The notes: generated by a model not told the origin, from the sequence alone. A DNA stretch of 64,000 nt from Vibrio ishigakensis (GCF_024347675.1 NZ_AP024881.1:868001-932000), one strand, 5' to 3'. Counted from the stretch's first letter, positions 9,759 through 19,540 are shown. Made by a program: numbers and translations.

Positions 9759-9868
9759 AAGATACCGGATAGTTTCTCCGAAACTTCCGGTATGACGGGA
9801 TTTTTTGAAACACGGGATTGTTTTAGGAGCCGTCATCCCGGAATCTGCAGTGCAGATATCCGGGATCT
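9759..9868. repeat. Palindromic intergenic repeat, copy downstream of oppF1
   Basis: The element starts AGATACCGGATA, with its own hairpin (ATACCGGA/TTCCGGTAT). It ends with a second palindrome in which TCCCGGAATCTGC pairs with GCAGATATCCGGGA. The same element lies at 15720, after the other oppF. Similar GTCATCCC...GGGATCT hairpins occur widely between Vibrio genes. The rest of 9731-10146 holds the leader of the second oppA and no gene. Confidence 0.75.
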
Positions 9869-10146
9869 CCCCACCTATTAGATCTGCACAACCTCACAAA
9901 TTCAACAAAAACTCCAAATCAGCTATCTCACCGATTAGCTCAAAATCTTATTCCTATCACCGCAGTTTCTACCTAGCATCATAGCTAAATCGCAAGCCGT
10001 AACTCCGCAAAAACCATATAAAACCAACAACATAGTAAACCCGAAAACTAACTTTCCCTTTATTGAGCTCTGAGCGTGCATCACGTAATTAAAACTCGCC
10101 CATGAATGGGCCACGGATGTAAAAATATTAAATTGGAGTTTAATAC

Positions 10147-11775
10147 ATGCACAACAACAAAATTACTAAAGCTCTATTTCTAGGAGCTAGCCTCTTGGCT
10201 GCAACGACTTCATTCTCTACTCTCGCCGCTACCGTTCCAGCGGGTACCAAGCTTGCTAAGGTGCAAGAACTGGTAAAGGGTAATGGTACTGAAGTTGCGT
10301 CTATCGACCCTCAAAAAACAGAGGGTGTGCCAGAATCAAACATTATTAGAGACATTCTAGAAGGTCTGGTAAACCAAGATGCCGATGGCAATACCGTTCC
10401 TGGCGTAGCCGAAAGCTGGGAAACCAAAGACAACAAAAACTATACCTTCCACCTCCGTAAGGACGCGAAATGGTCCAACGGCGACCCAGTAACTGCACAA
10501 GACTTTGTCTACAGCTGGCAACGCGCGGTAGACCCAGCAACAGCGTCCCCATACTCATGGTTCGTTGAGATGACAACCATGCACAACGCTGCAGACATCA
10601 TCGCAGGTAAGAAAGACAAATCTGAGCTGGGCGTAAAAGCAGTTGATGACCACACCCTAGAGGTTCAACTAGACTCACCACTTCCTTACTTTGTCTCTAT
10701 GACAGGTCATACTACCTTGATGCCAGTGCACCAAGCGACCGTTGAGAAATACGGTGAGAAGTGGACTCGCCCGGAGCACTTTGTAGGTAATGGTGCCTTT
10801 GTACCTGAGCTATGGGTTGTAAACGAGCGCCTAGAGCTTAAGCGCAATGACCAGTATTGGGATAACTCACGCACGGTGCTAAACAAGGTTACCTATCTGC
10901 CTATCGAGAATCAGGTTTCAGAGATGAACCGTTTCTTGGCGGGTGAAGTGGATATCACCTATGAATTGCCGCTAGAGCACTTCCGCCGTCTGAAGAAAGA
11001 ACACCCACGAGAGCTGCAAGTTAAGGGCAACCTGTGTTCTTACTACTACGGCTTCAATAACACCAGAAAACCATTTGACGATGTGCGTGTACGTAAGGCG
11101 CTATCATTCGCTATCGACCGTGACATCATCTCAAACGCTATTCTAGGTCAAGGCCAAAAACCAGCCTACTTCATGACTCCAGAGATCACAGCAGGTTTTA
11201 ATCCTGAGATGCCAGCCTACGGCAAGATGACTCAAAAAGAGCGTGTGGCAGAGGCGAAAAAGCTACTTAAAGAAGCGGGCTATGATAAAGACCATCCACT
11301 TGAGTTCAGCGTGCTTTACAACACCTCAGATAACCACAAAAAGATTGCGACCGCTATCCAGTCTATGTGGAAGAAAGAGCTTGGCGTTAAAGCCACTCTT
11401 GAAAACCAAGAGTGGAAGACCTTCCTAGATACGCGTCGCGCAGGTGACTTTGATGTGACTCGTACCGGCTGGTGTGCTGACTACAACGAAGCATCGAGCT
11501 TCCTGTCTCTGATGCAATCGAACAACAGCTCAAACGATCCTAAGTATCGCAGTGCAGAGTACGATGCTTTGATGGCGAAAGCGATGAACGCCACCAGCGA
11601 TGAAGAACGCTCTGGGTACTACACACAGGCTGAAAAACTGCTAGCGAAAGACATGCCTATCGCGCCTATCTACCAGTATGTGATCTCTCGTCTTGTATCT
11701 CCAAAAGTCGGTGGCTACCCAAGCCACAACGCGGAAGACAAGATGTACTCAAAAGATATGTATATCATCGAGTAA
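10147..11775 (+). CDS. oppA: Oligopeptide ABC transporter, periplasmic binding protein OppA (copy 2)
   Basis: A 542-residue paralog of the first OppA with the same signal peptide pattern (MHNNKITKALFLGAS..., cleavage after TLAA) and SBP_bac_5 motifs (DGNTVPGVAESWE, LRKDAKWSNGDPVTAQDF, PIAPIYQYV). TTGGAGTTTAATAC before the ATG matches the first copy's translation start, so the leader end is conserved although the upstream regions differ. Substitutions are spread along the chain, including the stretch just before the conserved PLEHF/PTEHF region and around NNSSNDPK against TTAGQHWG, as expected if binding specificity has drifted. It heads the second operon and has its own upstream region. Confidence 0.95.
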   Translation: MHNNKITKALFLGASLLAATTSFSTLAATVPAGTKLAKVQELVKGNGTEVASIDPQKTEGVPESNIIRDILEGLVNQDADGNTVPGVAESWETKDNKNYTFHLRKDAKWSNGDPVTAQDFVYSWQRAVDPATASPYSWFVEMTTMHNAADIIAGKKDKSELGVKAVDDHTLEVQLDSPLPYFVSMTGHTTLMPVHQATVEKYGEKWTRPEHFVGNGAFVPELWVVNERLELKRNDQYWDNSRTVLNKVTYLPIENQVSEMNRFLAGEVDITYELPLEHFRRLKKEHPRELQVKGNLCSYYYGFNNTRKPFDDVRVRKALSFAIDRDIISNAILGQGQKPAYFMTPEITAGFNPEMPAYGKMTQKERVAEAKKLLKEAGYDKDHPLEFSVLYNTSDNHKKIATAIQSMWKKELGVKATLENQEWKTFLDTRRAGDFDVTRTGWCADYNEASSFLSLMQSNNSSNDPKYRSAEYDALMAKAMNATSDEERSGYYTQAEKLLAKDMPIAPIYQYVISRLVSPKVGGYPSHNAEDKMYSKDMYIIE

Positions 11776-11806
11776 TCGCCTAATCCCATTATAAAAATAA
11801 TATTCG

Positions 11807-11836
11807 GTCACTGTGTGTTTGAAAGCATGCAGTGAC
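11807..11836 (+). promoter_or_regulatory. Intercistronic hairpin between oppA and oppB (copy 2)
   Basis: GTCACTGTGTG pairs with CATGCAGTGAC (two wobble pairs) around an eight-base loop, with no T run. It takes the position of the hairpin in copy 1 but differs in sequence, so the structure seems to be the conserved element. Confidence 0.5.
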
Positions 11837-11869
11837 TGCTTATATCTATTGTCACAGACTGGAAGTTTC

Positions 11870-12790
11870 ATGTTTAAGTTTATTGCTAAACGAGTGTTCG
11901 AGGCGATCCCAACCATGTTGGTGCTGATAACGCTGTCGTTTTTCTTAATGCGCTTTGCGCCGGGCAACCCGTTTTCATCGGAAAGGGCACTGCCACCTGA
12001 GGTAATGGCTAATATCAACGCCAAATATGGTCTAGATAAGCCGGTGTTGGAGCAATACACCACCTACCTAACAAACACGCTTCAAGGAGACCTTGGGCCT
12101 TCTTTTAAGTACAAAGACTACTCGGTAAACGAGCTGATTGCGGGTTCTCTGCCAGTGTCAGCAAAGGTGGGCATGCTTGCCTTTGTGTTTACCCTGATAC
12201 TTGGGGTTGCAGTCGGGACGCTAGCCGCCCTCAAACAGAATACCTGGTTTGACTATGCGGTCATGTCCACCGCCATGCTCGGCGTGGTCATGCCATCCTT
12301 TGTATTGGCACCCGCTCTTATCTATCTATTTGCTCTTCACTTAGGCTGGCTGCCTGCTGGCGGATGGCATGGCGGTAGTTGGGAATACCTAGTGCTGCCG
12401 GTTATCGGTATGTCACTGCTATATGTAGCGACCTTTGCTCGTATCACCCGTGGTTCAATGATTGAAACCCTAAACAGTAACTTCATCCGTACCGCTCGTG
12501 CGAAGGGATTGAGCTATCGTTACATCATCCTAAAACATGCCCTTAAGCCGGCACTACTACCTGTTGTTTCTTACATGGGCCCTGCATTCGTGGGCATCAT
12601 CACAGGTTCGGTCGTTATCGAGACCATCTTCGGTCTGCCTGGCATTGGTAAGCTGTTCGTTAACGCCGCATTTAACCGTGACTACTCACTGGTTATGGGT
12701 ATCACCATCTTGATTGGCTTCTTGTTCATCTTGTTCAACGCCGTGGTAGATATCTTGCTTGCGGTTATCGATCCTAAGATTCGCTACTAA
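11870..12790 (+). CDS. oppB: Oligopeptide ABC transporter permease OppB (copy 2)
   Basis: A 306-residue permease of the BPD_transp_1 family, paralogous to the gene at 5835. The ATG at 11870 is preceded by the same GTCACAGACTGGAAG block as copy 1, a conserved ribosome-binding region; the longer frame from 11813 would run through the intercistronic hairpin. Residues differ from copy 1 mainly in the first 180 (KFIAKRVF for RFILKRVF; GSLPVSAKVGMLAFVF for VALPVSAKVGFIAFIF). From about 12400 to the stop the DNA is almost identical to copy 1. Confidence 0.95.
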   Translation: MFKFIAKRVFEAIPTMLVLITLSFFLMRFAPGNPFSSERALPPEVMANINAKYGLDKPVLEQYTTYLTNTLQGDLGPSFKYKDYSVNELIAGSLPVSAKVGMLAFVFTLILGVAVGTLAALKQNTWFDYAVMSTAMLGVVMPSFVLAPALIYLFALHLGWLPAGGWHGGSWEYLVLPVIGMSLLYVATFARITRGSMIETLNSNFIRTARAKGLSYRYIILKHALKPALLPVVSYMGPAFVGIITGSVVIETIFGLPGIGKLFVNAAFNRDYSLVMGITILIGFLFILFNAVVDILLAVIDPKIRY

Positions 12791-12805
12791 CAAGGAAAGG
12801 GACAC

Positions 12806-13708
12806 ATGTTGACTAAAAAAGAAAACCTTGAAGCGATTGAGAAATTCTCTGAGAACCTAGAGATCGAAGGTCGCTCACTTTGGCAAGACGCCCGTATCCG
12901 CTTTATGCGTAACAAAGCGGCAATGGTGAGTCTGTTTATCCTATTTTTGATTACACTGGCGGTGATTTTCCTGCCAATGTTTGCTCAGTACGCGTATGAC
13001 GACACCGACTGGTATGCATTGCATGCCGCACCATCATTAGAGCACTTCTTTGGTACCGATAGCTTGGGGCGCGACCTTTACGTGCGCACTCTAGTAGGCG
13101 GTCGTATTTCCTTAATGGTGGGTGTGCTTGGAGCGCTAGTTGCTGTTGTTATCGGCACACTATACGGCGCAGCATCAGGTTTCATCGGTGGTCGTACCGA
13201 CCGCGTAATGATGCGTATCCTAGAGATCCTTTACGCTGTACCTTTCATGTTCCTAGTAATCGTACTAGTAACCTTCTTCGGTCGTAACATCGTGCTTATC
13301 TTCGTAGCTATCGGTGCTATCGCATGGCTGGACATGGCGCGCATTGTGCGTGGCCAGACGCTGAGCTTACGTAGTAAAGAGTTCATCGAAGCGGCGCACG
13401 TGTGTGGTGTAAGCAAATGGCGCATCATCACTCGTCATATCGTACCGAACGTACTGGGTATCGTAGCGGTTTACTCAACCCTGCTTGTACCTAGCATGAT
13501 CCTAACTGAATCCTTCCTGTCATTCCTTGGTCTGGGCGTTCAAGAGCCTATGACGTCTTGGGGTGCACTGCTGCAAGAGGGCTCGCAAACCATGGAAGTT
13601 GCTATCTGGCAATTGGTTTTCCCAGCTCTATTCATGGTAGTAACCCTGTTCTGCTTCAACTATGTGGGCGATGGTCTGCGTGACGCACTTGATCCAAAAG
13701 ACAGATAA
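12806..13708 (+). CDS. oppC: Oligopeptide ABC transporter permease OppC (copy 2)
   Basis: A 300-residue permease nearly identical to the gene at 6771. The 15-base gap to oppB and the AAGGAAAGGG binding site are also identical. DNA identity is very high over the first ~200 bases, drops over about 13010-13190 (many third-position changes and the only four amino-acid changes), then rises again. EAA loop FIEAAHVCGVSKWRIITRHI. The alternation points to patchwise conversion between the operons. Confidence 0.95.
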   Translation: MLTKKENLEAIEKFSENLEIEGRSLWQDARIRFMRNKAAMVSLFILFLITLAVIFLPMFAQYAYDDTDWYALHAAPSLEHFFGTDSLGRDLYVRTLVGGRISLMVGVLGALVAVVIGTLYGAASGFIGGRTDRVMMRILEILYAVPFMFLVIVLVTFFGRNIVLIFVAIGAIAWLDMARIVRGQTLSLRSKEFIEAAHVCGVSKWRIITRHIVPNVLGIVAVYSTLLVPSMILTESFLSFLGLGVQEPMTSWGALLQEGSQTMEVAIWQLVFPALFMVVTLFCFNYVGDGLRDALDPKDR

Positions 13709-13728
13709 GAATTACAAGGAATTCAGTG

Positions 13729-14703
13729 ATGACTAAATTACTCGACGTAAAAGACCTGAGAGTAGAATTCACTACTCAAGACGGCATAGTAACTGCGGTT
13801 AACGACCTTAACTTCTCCCTTGAGCCAGGTGAAACCCTAGGTATTGTAGGTGAGTCAGGCTCAGGCAAATCGCAAACCGTATTCGCCATCATGGGCCTAT
13901 TGGCTAAGAACGGCATCATCAAGGGCAGTGCTAAGTTTGAGGGCCGTGAGATCCTTAACCTACCTGAGAAAGAGCTGAACAAGGTGCGCGCAGAGCAGAT
14001 CGCGATGATCTTCCAAGACCCAATGACCTCGCTGAACCCTTATATGAAAGTGAGCGACCAGCTGATGGAAGTGTTGATGCTTCATAAAGGCATGGGTAAG
14101 TCGGAAGCATTCGAAGAGTCTGTGCGCATGCTAGAAGCGGTGAAAATCCCAGAAGCGCGCAAGCGTATTACCATGTACCCACACGAATTCTCTGGCGGTA
14201 TGCGTCAGCGCGTGATGATAGCAATGGCGCTTCTATGTCGTCCTAAGCTGCTGATTGCCGATGAGCCAACCACAGCCCTAGACGTAACCGTTCAGGCGCA
14301 GATTATGGATCTGCTGAACGAGCTGAAAGACGAATTTAACACCTCTATCATCATGATCACCCACGACTTAGGTGTGGTTGCGGGCTCATGTGACAAGGTG
14401 CTAGTGATGTATGCGGGTCGTACCATGGAGTACGGCACAGTAGATGAGATCTTCTACTCCCCAAGCCACCCTTATGCAGAAGGTCTGCTAAAAGCGATCC
14501 CTCGCTTAGACACAGAAGGTGAGATCTTGCCTACAATACCGGGTAATCCGCCAAACCTACTTCGTCTGCCACAAGGCTGTCCTTATCAGGACCGTTGTCA
14601 CCGTGTGAGCGAGCGCTGTAAGAGTGAATCGCCAATCCTGACCCCATTTGGTAATGGCCGTCAGCGTGCATGTTTTTCTGACCATGAGGCTTGGGCAAAA
14701 TGA
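13729..14703 (+). CDS. oppD: Oligopeptide ABC transporter ATPase OppD (copy 2)
   Basis: A 324-residue ATPase with intact Walker A (GESGSGKS), signature (FSGGMRQR), Walker B (LLIADEPTTALD) and C-terminal cysteine cluster (GCPYQDRC). It differs from copy 1 at about three residues (E for K before PGET, S for A in GMGKSEAF, and the last residue). As in copy 1, GTG and ATG starts are three bases apart; I use the ATG. It overlaps oppF by ATGA. Confidence 0.95.
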   Translation: MTKLLDVKDLRVEFTTQDGIVTAVNDLNFSLEPGETLGIVGESGSGKSQTVFAIMGLLAKNGIIKGSAKFEGREILNLPEKELNKVRAEQIAMIFQDPMTSLNPYMKVSDQLMEVLMLHKGMGKSEAFEESVRMLEAVKIPEARKRITMYPHEFSGGMRQRVMIAMALLCRPKLLIADEPTTALDVTVQAQIMDLLNELKDEFNTSIIMITHDLGVVAGSCDKVLVMYAGRTMEYGTVDEIFYSPSHPYAEGLLKAIPRLDTEGEILPTIPGNPPNLLRLPQGCPYQDRCHRVSERCKSESPILTPFGNGRQRACFSDHEAWAK

Positions 14704-15683
14704 TAGATAAGAAACTGATGTTAGACGTAAAAGACCTAAAGGTTCATTTTCAGATTGCACCTAAGTCTGCCTGGCCTTGGACTAAACCGATTCCACTAAA
14801 GGCTGTGGATGGAGTTAACGTTCGCTTATTTGAGGGTGAAACCTTAGGCGTGGTAGGTGAATCAGGTTGCGGTAAGTCTACCTTTGCTCGCGCTGTGATC
14901 GGCTTGGTTGAAGCCACCGAAGGCCAGGTGGTATGGCTAGGCCAAGACCTAACCAAGATGAAAGAAGCGCAGCGCCGTGAGACCCGCAAAGATATCCAGA
15001 TGATTTTCCAAGACCCGTTAGCATCTCTGAACCCACGTATGACAGTAGGGGATATCATCGCAGAACCACTAGAGACTTTTTATCCAAAGCTGTCTAAGCA
15101 AGAAGTGAAAGCGCAGGTTAAAGCAATGATGACCAAGGTAGGTCTTTTGCCAAACGTCATTAACCGCTATCCGCATGAGTTCTCGGGTGGTCAGTGCCAG
15201 CGTATTGGTATCGCTCGCGCACTTATCCTTAAGCCTAAGATGATCATCTGTGATGAGCCGGTTTCGGCGCTAGATGTATCTATCCAGGCTCAGGTAGTAA
15301 ACCTTCTGAAAGAACTGCAAAAAGAGCTGGGCCTTTCTCTGGTATTTATTGCCCATGACCTGTCAGTGGTAAAACACATCTCAGATCGTGTACTGGTAAT
15401 GTACCTAGGTAATGCGGTTGAACTTGGTGAGTCTGAGGCTCTTTTCGAAGACCCGAAACACCCATATACGCGCGCATTGATGTCTGCGGTTCCTATTCCG
15501 GATCCAAAGATTGAGCGCAGTAAAACCATTGAGATGCTTGAGGGTGACTTACCGTCTCCAATGAACCCACCATCAGGCTGTGTATTCCGTACACGCTGTC
15601 CTATTGCTACTGAGGAGTGTGCGAAGCACAAGCCAGTGCTGGAAGGGGATGATGTTCATGCGGTGGCTTGTTTGAAGGCATAA
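14700..15683 (+). CDS. oppF: Oligopeptide ABC transporter ATPase OppF (copy 2)
   Basis: A 327-residue ATPase, six residues shorter at the N-terminus than copy 1 ([10 protein letters not shown]...). All catalytic motifs are intact: [31 protein letters not shown]. Changes from copy 1 are few (APKSAW for AQKSAW, MKEAQ for MQEAQ, KQEVKAQ for KEEVKEQ, CPIATEEC for CPMATEAC). Its ATG overlaps the oppD stop. No classic terminator is obvious immediately downstream; the palindromic repeat at 15720 may end transcripts or protect the 3' end. Confidence 0.95.
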   Translation: MIDKKLMLDVKDLKVHFQIAPKSAWPWTKPIPLKAVDGVNVRLFEGETLGVVGESGCGKSTFARAVIGLVEATEGQVVWLGQDLTKMKEAQRRETRKDIQMIFQDPLASLNPRMTVGDIIAEPLETFYPKLSKQEVKAQVKAMMTKVGLLPNVINRYPHEFSGGQCQRIGIARALILKPKMIICDEPVSALDVSIQAQVVNLLKELQKELGLSLVFIAHDLSVVKHISDRVLVMYLGNAVELGESEALFEDPKHPYTRALMSAVPIPDPKIERSKTIEMLEGDLPSPMNPPSGCVFRTRCPIATEECAKHKPVLEGDDVHAVACLKA

Positions 15684-15719
15684 CTGCTTTAATTTTCAAT
15701 TGCTGGCAGTGTGCCTATT

Positions 15720-15843
15720 AAGATACCGGATAACTTCTACCGAAGTTTCCGCTGGGCCGGCATTCCGGTATGACGGCTCTTAGATCGTAATGTTTATGAT
15801 TAAATCGTCATCCCGGAATCTGCATCGCAGATATCCGGGATCT
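15720..15843. repeat. Palindromic intergenic repeat, copy downstream of oppF2
   Basis: Same element as at 9759. It begins AGATACCGGATA and ends GCAGATATCCGGGATCT, with a different middle. It lies between the convergent oppF2 and surface-antigen genes. Its equivalent position behind both opp operons suggests it was part of the duplicated unit or a recombination substrate. Confidence 0.75.
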
Positions 15844-15863
15844 TCCACCCACCGGACTCCGAC

Positions 15864-17018
15864 CTACCAAGCCCCACCAAACTGAATATAGGTAGTTGTC
15901 TCTTCAGGTCCAACAGCCACGTCAAGACCGGCAGTCAACCCTAGTTGACGCGCTATCAGATAGCGAAAGCCTGCCCCTTGAACATTACGCAAGGTTATAT
16001 CAGATAATTTTTGTCCCTCGTTAGCTGCAGCACCTGTGCCAACGAATCCCAACACAGTCCATCTATCATCAATATCGTAGCTGAGTTCAGCCTCGACTAG
16101 CCCCGTACTGTCACCCTGATAGCGCATCATGGCGATACCACGCATGTCTATGGAAGGTGGTGCGTAAAATGGATAAGGCTCATCACCGGTGATAGTTTTG
16201 GCATCCGCACGCAGTCCCAATCCCCACTTTTTCGACAAACGAGCATAGTGCATGGCATAGGCGTGCCATAGCTGGTAATCAAATTGTGCACCAAAGGCTT
16301 TGTTGTGACTGTTGTACTCAATCCCAGCCTTTGTTCCCTTAGTTGGGGCGAACTGGTTGTTTCTGTTATCAAAGGTCAGTTTGACCCCAAGCGCACCGTC
16401 TCTTAGCTCAGCAGGGTTCGTGGGGCCAATCTCAGGGATCAGCTCTGATAAATCAAAAGAGGTGTCAGAGTCGGTGTAAGTGTAATTAGCACCAACAAAG
16501 AAATTGGAATTGCCAATACGAAAATCAATATCTTGAAAGAAGTGAATGGCGTTAGATTTAAACTTGATAGCATCATTTTGGTCATAGAATTTCATGTTGA
16601 TCTCTGCGCCAAACAAACCACCGAGATAACGTATTTTATCCTTATTCCAATTGCCTGAGTGAAAGCCACCTAATACCTTGGTTCCATTGCTGGTTCCGAG
16701 TCCAACCACACCAGAAACGCTGGTTGGAATATCCGCTACCTTCTCACCAGATAATCGCTTTTGTTTGCGGTCGGCAGACTCATGGAAGAAAAGCAATGCT
16801 GCGCCACCGCCAGCTCCGATAGCAGGATCGTTAACGATGACAGGGATTGGAAGAAACCCTGTTGTGTTATCAAGAATATACTGACTCGCATCTAGTCTGC
16901 CATCCTCGGGGTCTTTGAACTGATCCATGGTTCCGGCGTGTGACAGCAGTGGCAGTGCGCACAGGGCGCTCAGTGGCCATTTCCAGATACGGCTTGTTGG
17001 TATTGATAGGTTACGCAT
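15864..17018 (-). CDS. BamA/TamA-like outer-membrane surface protein
   Basis: A 384-residue exported protein. A signal peptide (hydrophobic WPLSALCALPLLSHA) is followed by FLPIPVIVNDPAIGAGGGAA, a stretch typical of the D15/Omp85-like surface-antigen barrel in vibrios. The rest is a series of amphipathic strands ending in an aromatic residue (FGGAW), the C-terminal signal for BAM-dependent insertion. No POTRA domains are present, so it is a stand-alone barrel rather than BamA or TamA. GAGACCGAGAA precedes the ATG. Its specific role is unknown. It converges with oppF2 and diverges from yqjG. Confidence 0.75.
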   Translation of the reverse strand: MRNLSIPTSRIWKWPLSALCALPLLSHAGTMDQFKDPEDGRLDASQYILDNTTGFLPIPVIVNDPAIGAGGGAALLFFHESADRKQKRLSGEKVADIPTSVSGVVGLGTSNGTKVLGGFHSGNWNKDKIRYLGGLFGAEINMKFYDQNDAIKFKSNAIHFFQDIDFRIGNSNFFVGANYTYTDSDTSFDLSELIPEIGPTNPAELRDGALGVKLTFDNRNNQFAPTKGTKAGIEYNSHNKAFGAQFDYQLWHAYAMHYARLSKKWGLGLRADAKTITGDEPYPFYAPPSIDMRGIAMMRYQGDSTGLVEAELSYDIDDRWTVLGFVGTGAAANEGQKLSDITLRNVQGAGFRYLIARQLGLTAGLDVAVGPEETTTYIQFGGAW

Positions 17019-17246
17019 TTCTCGGTCTCAATGGTTTTGGGAGCGCGAAATATAGCCAAGAGAACTGATGGCAACCAATGAGTAACTATCGGCTTGGTTA
17101 ATAGGTGAGACCCCGACTTTCATCAGTCCGAGCAGGCTAGTTGAGTATCATCTTCAAGTTTTTCGACCAAGACCTTCAACTCGGATTTATGTTCATTCTT
17201 CGGTTGCTACTTATACTGAAAACAAATCGAAGATGGGGAACGAACA

Positions 17247-18191
17247 ATGGGTAAATTAGTTGAAGGTGTGTGGCACGATGTTTGGTATGACACTAAGTCC
17301 AGTGGCGGCAAGTTTGTGCGAGAGGATGCGGGCTTTCGTAACTGGGTAGAGAACAAAGCGGACGCAGAGTTTCAGCCTGAATCAGGGCGCTATCACCTTT
17401 ATGTTTCCCTCGCTTGTCCTTGGGCGCACCGTACCCTTATCTTCCGCCGCATTAAGGGGCTCGAAGAACATATCTCTGTAAGTGTGGTTAGCCCAGATAT
17501 GTTGGGGCAGGGGTGGGAGTTCGACTCTCCAGAGCCACTGTTCGGTTTTACCCATATGCATCAGGTATACACTAAGGCAAAATCTGATTACACCGGACGC
17601 GTTACCGTGCCTGTTCTTTGGGACAAGAAAGCCAACACTATTGTTAGCAATGAATCCTCAGAGATCATTCGCATGTTCAATAGCGAGTTTAATGACCTCA
17701 CTGGCAATCATGACGACTACTATCCAGAAGCACTTCGCTCTCAGATAGATGAATGGAACGACTACGTTTATCCAAACATCAATAATGGTGTATATCGTAC
17801 CGGTTTTGCCACCACGCAAGAGGCTTACGAAGAGGCGTTTGAGAATCTGTTTGCAGCCCTTGATAAGGTGAACGATCACCTAGGAGACAACCGTTATCTA
17901 GCAGGAAGCACATTAACCGAAGCGGACTGGCGACTCTTTACCACCTTAGTGCGTTTCGATGCTGTGTATGTAGGTCACTTCAAATGTAACAAGAAGCGCA
18001 TCGCTGACTACCCACACATTCAGGGTTACCTAAAAGAGTTGTATCAGTTTGATGGTGTGGTGGAAACTACAGATATGTACCACATCAAGCGTCACTACTA
18101 TTACAGCCATACTGGGATCAACCCAACTCAGGTTGTGCCGAAGGGACCAGAGCTTGATCTTGATTCAGGCCATGGTCGAGATCTAGTCTAA
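17247..18191 (+). CDS. yqjG: Glutathionyl-hydroquinone reductase (YqjG/ECM4-type glutathione transferase)
   Basis: A 314-residue xi-class glutathione transferase that reduces glutathionyl-hydroquinones to hydroquinones. The N-terminal thioredoxin-fold domain carries the catalytic Cys in [13 protein letters not shown] (near residue 58), then [20 protein letters not shown]. The C-terminal helical domain includes [22 protein letters not shown] and the long tail ([19 protein letters not shown]) specific to this class. GGGGAAC precedes the ATG. The 3' end overlaps the convergent lldD by nine bases. Confidence 0.92.
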   Translation: MGKLVEGVWHDVWYDTKSSGGKFVREDAGFRNWVENKADAEFQPESGRYHLYVSLACPWAHRTLIFRRIKGLEEHISVSVVSPDMLGQGWEFDSPEPLFGFTHMHQVYTKAKSDYTGRVTVPVLWDKKANTIVSNESSEIIRMFNSEFNDLTGNHDDYYPEALRSQIDEWNDYVYPNINNGVYRTGFATTQEAYEEAFENLFAALDKVNDHLGDNRYLAGSTLTEADWRLFTTLVRFDAVYVGHFKCNKKRIADYPHIQGYLKELYQFDGVVETTDMYHIKRHYYYSHTGINPTQVVPKGPELDLDSGHGRDLV

Positions 18192-19319
18192 GACTAGAGC
18201 GCTCTTGTCAAAGTTATTGATGTCGTTAACCCCAGTTAAGGTCATGGTGACCTCAATCTCTTTGCGATAAAGATCTAGAAGTTGTTGTACGCCCTGGTAG
18301 CCATTGGCTGCTAGGGCGTATGCGTATGAGCGGCCGAGTAGGGTACAGTCTGCGCCGAGCGAGAGCATGCGCACCACATCTAGTCCGTTACGTATACCCG
18401 AATCCACCAAGATTTTGATATCCCCTTTGACTGCATCGGCTATCTTGGGCAAAGCTCGAGCGGTTGCCATTACACCATCTAGCTGTCGACCGCCGTGGTT
18501 AGAGACAACTATTCCATCCGCTCCAAAGCTAACCGCTTGCTTGGCATCCTCTACATCCAGAATCCCTTTGATCACCATAGGTCCGTCCCATGCTTCCCGA
18601 ATCCACTCTAAGTCTTTCCAACTGATGGACGGATCGAAGTTGGCCCCAAGCCAGCCGATATAATCTTCTAGATGGGTAGGTGTGCCTCGGTAGGCTGAGA
18701 TATTGCCAAGGTCATGAGGCTTGCCGTTGATGCCAACATCCCATGCCCAGTGTGGATGTCGCACAGATTGAAAGATACGCCTAATAGAAGCGTAATCGCC
18801 ACTCATTCCCGAATGCATATCTCGATAGCGTGCGCCAGGCACTGGCATATCTACAGTAAATACTAGGGTGGAAACGCCTGCCTGTTTTGCTCTGTCTAAG
18901 ACGTTTTGCATAAAACCGCGGTCTTTTAGCACGTAGAGCTGGAACCACATCGGGCGGCTTATTGCTTTGGTGACTTCTTCGATTGGGCAGACTGATACCG
19001 TCGATAAGGTATAGGGGATACCTTTGTCATCGGCCGCTCTTGCGGCTTGCACCTCGCCACGGCGGGCATACATTCCTGAGAGTCCAACTGGACCAAGTGC
19101 GATTGGCATTGCTAGCTTTTCTCCAAATAGTTCTGTTGAGAGAGACAGCTTGGACATATCCTTCAGCACTCGCTGTTTTAGCGCGATGGTCGATAGATGA
19201 TCACAATTGTTTGCCAGAGTATCTTCTTTGTAGGCTCCGCCATCGATGTAGTGAAACAGAAACGGAGGCAGTTTTCGCTTGGCGGCTAGTCGAAAATCAG
19301 TGGGGGAAGATATGATCAT
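18183..19319 (-). CDS. lldD: FMN-dependent L-lactate dehydrogenase
   Basis: A 378-residue enzyme of the FMN-dependent alpha-hydroxy-acid dehydrogenase family. It oxidises L-lactate to pyruvate at the inner membrane and passes electrons to quinone. Visible motifs: [15 protein letters not shown] at the N-terminus, [18 protein letters not shown], the mid-protein [15 protein letters not shown], and the active-site [10 protein letters not shown] with the catalytic His. Slightly shorter than the E. coli enzyme. No lldP or lldR is next to it. An alternative would be a related mandelate or glycolate oxidase, but the sequence looks most like LldD. Confidence 0.9.
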   Translation of the reverse strand: MIISSPTDFRLAAKRKLPPFLFHYIDGGAYKEDTLANNCDHLSTIALKQRVLKDMSKLSLSTELFGEKLAMPIALGPVGLSGMYARRGEVQAARAADDKGIPYTLSTVSVCPIEEVTKAISRPMWFQLYVLKDRGFMQNVLDRAKQAGVSTLVFTVDMPVPGARYRDMHSGMSGDYASIRRIFQSVRHPHWAWDVGINGKPHDLGNISAYRGTPTHLEDYIGWLGANFDPSISWKDLEWIREAWDGPMVIKGILDVEDAKQAVSFGADGIVVSNHGGRQLDGVMATARALPKIADAVKGDIKILVDSGIRNGLDVVRMLSLGADCTLLGRSYAYALAANGYQGVQQLLDLYRKEIEVTMTLTGVNDINNFDKSALVLD

Positions 19320-19420
19320 CAGAGGCTCTATTCAAACTAGTGATGTAGTTGGAATAGTACACATAGCTTAGTTAAGCCATTGAAGTAGATGAATTTCTAG
19401 AGAGTTGTCACAGAGGCAGA

Positions 19421-19450
19421 TACAAAAACACCCGCTCGATGAGCGGGTGT
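19421..19450 (-). terminator. Terminator of the tRNA-Tyr array
   Basis: On the minus strand a perfect ten-base stem ACACCCGCTC/GAGCGGGTGT with a three-base loop is followed by a T run. Confidence 0.9.
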
Positions 19451-19455
19451 GAATA

Positions 19456-19540
19456 TGGTGGAGGGGGACGGATTCGAACCATCGAAGGCAGTGCCGTCAG
19501 ATTTACAGTCTGATCCCTTTGGCCACTCGGGAACCCCTCC
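19456..19540 (-). tRNA. tRNA-Tyr (GTA), copy nearest the terminator
   Basis: 85 bases including encoded CCA. The anticodon loop reads CTGTAAA (anticodon GTA), the long variable arm expected of tRNA-Tyr is present, and GGTTCGAAT forms the T loop. Last of four tandem copies on the minus strand. Confidence 0.97.
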
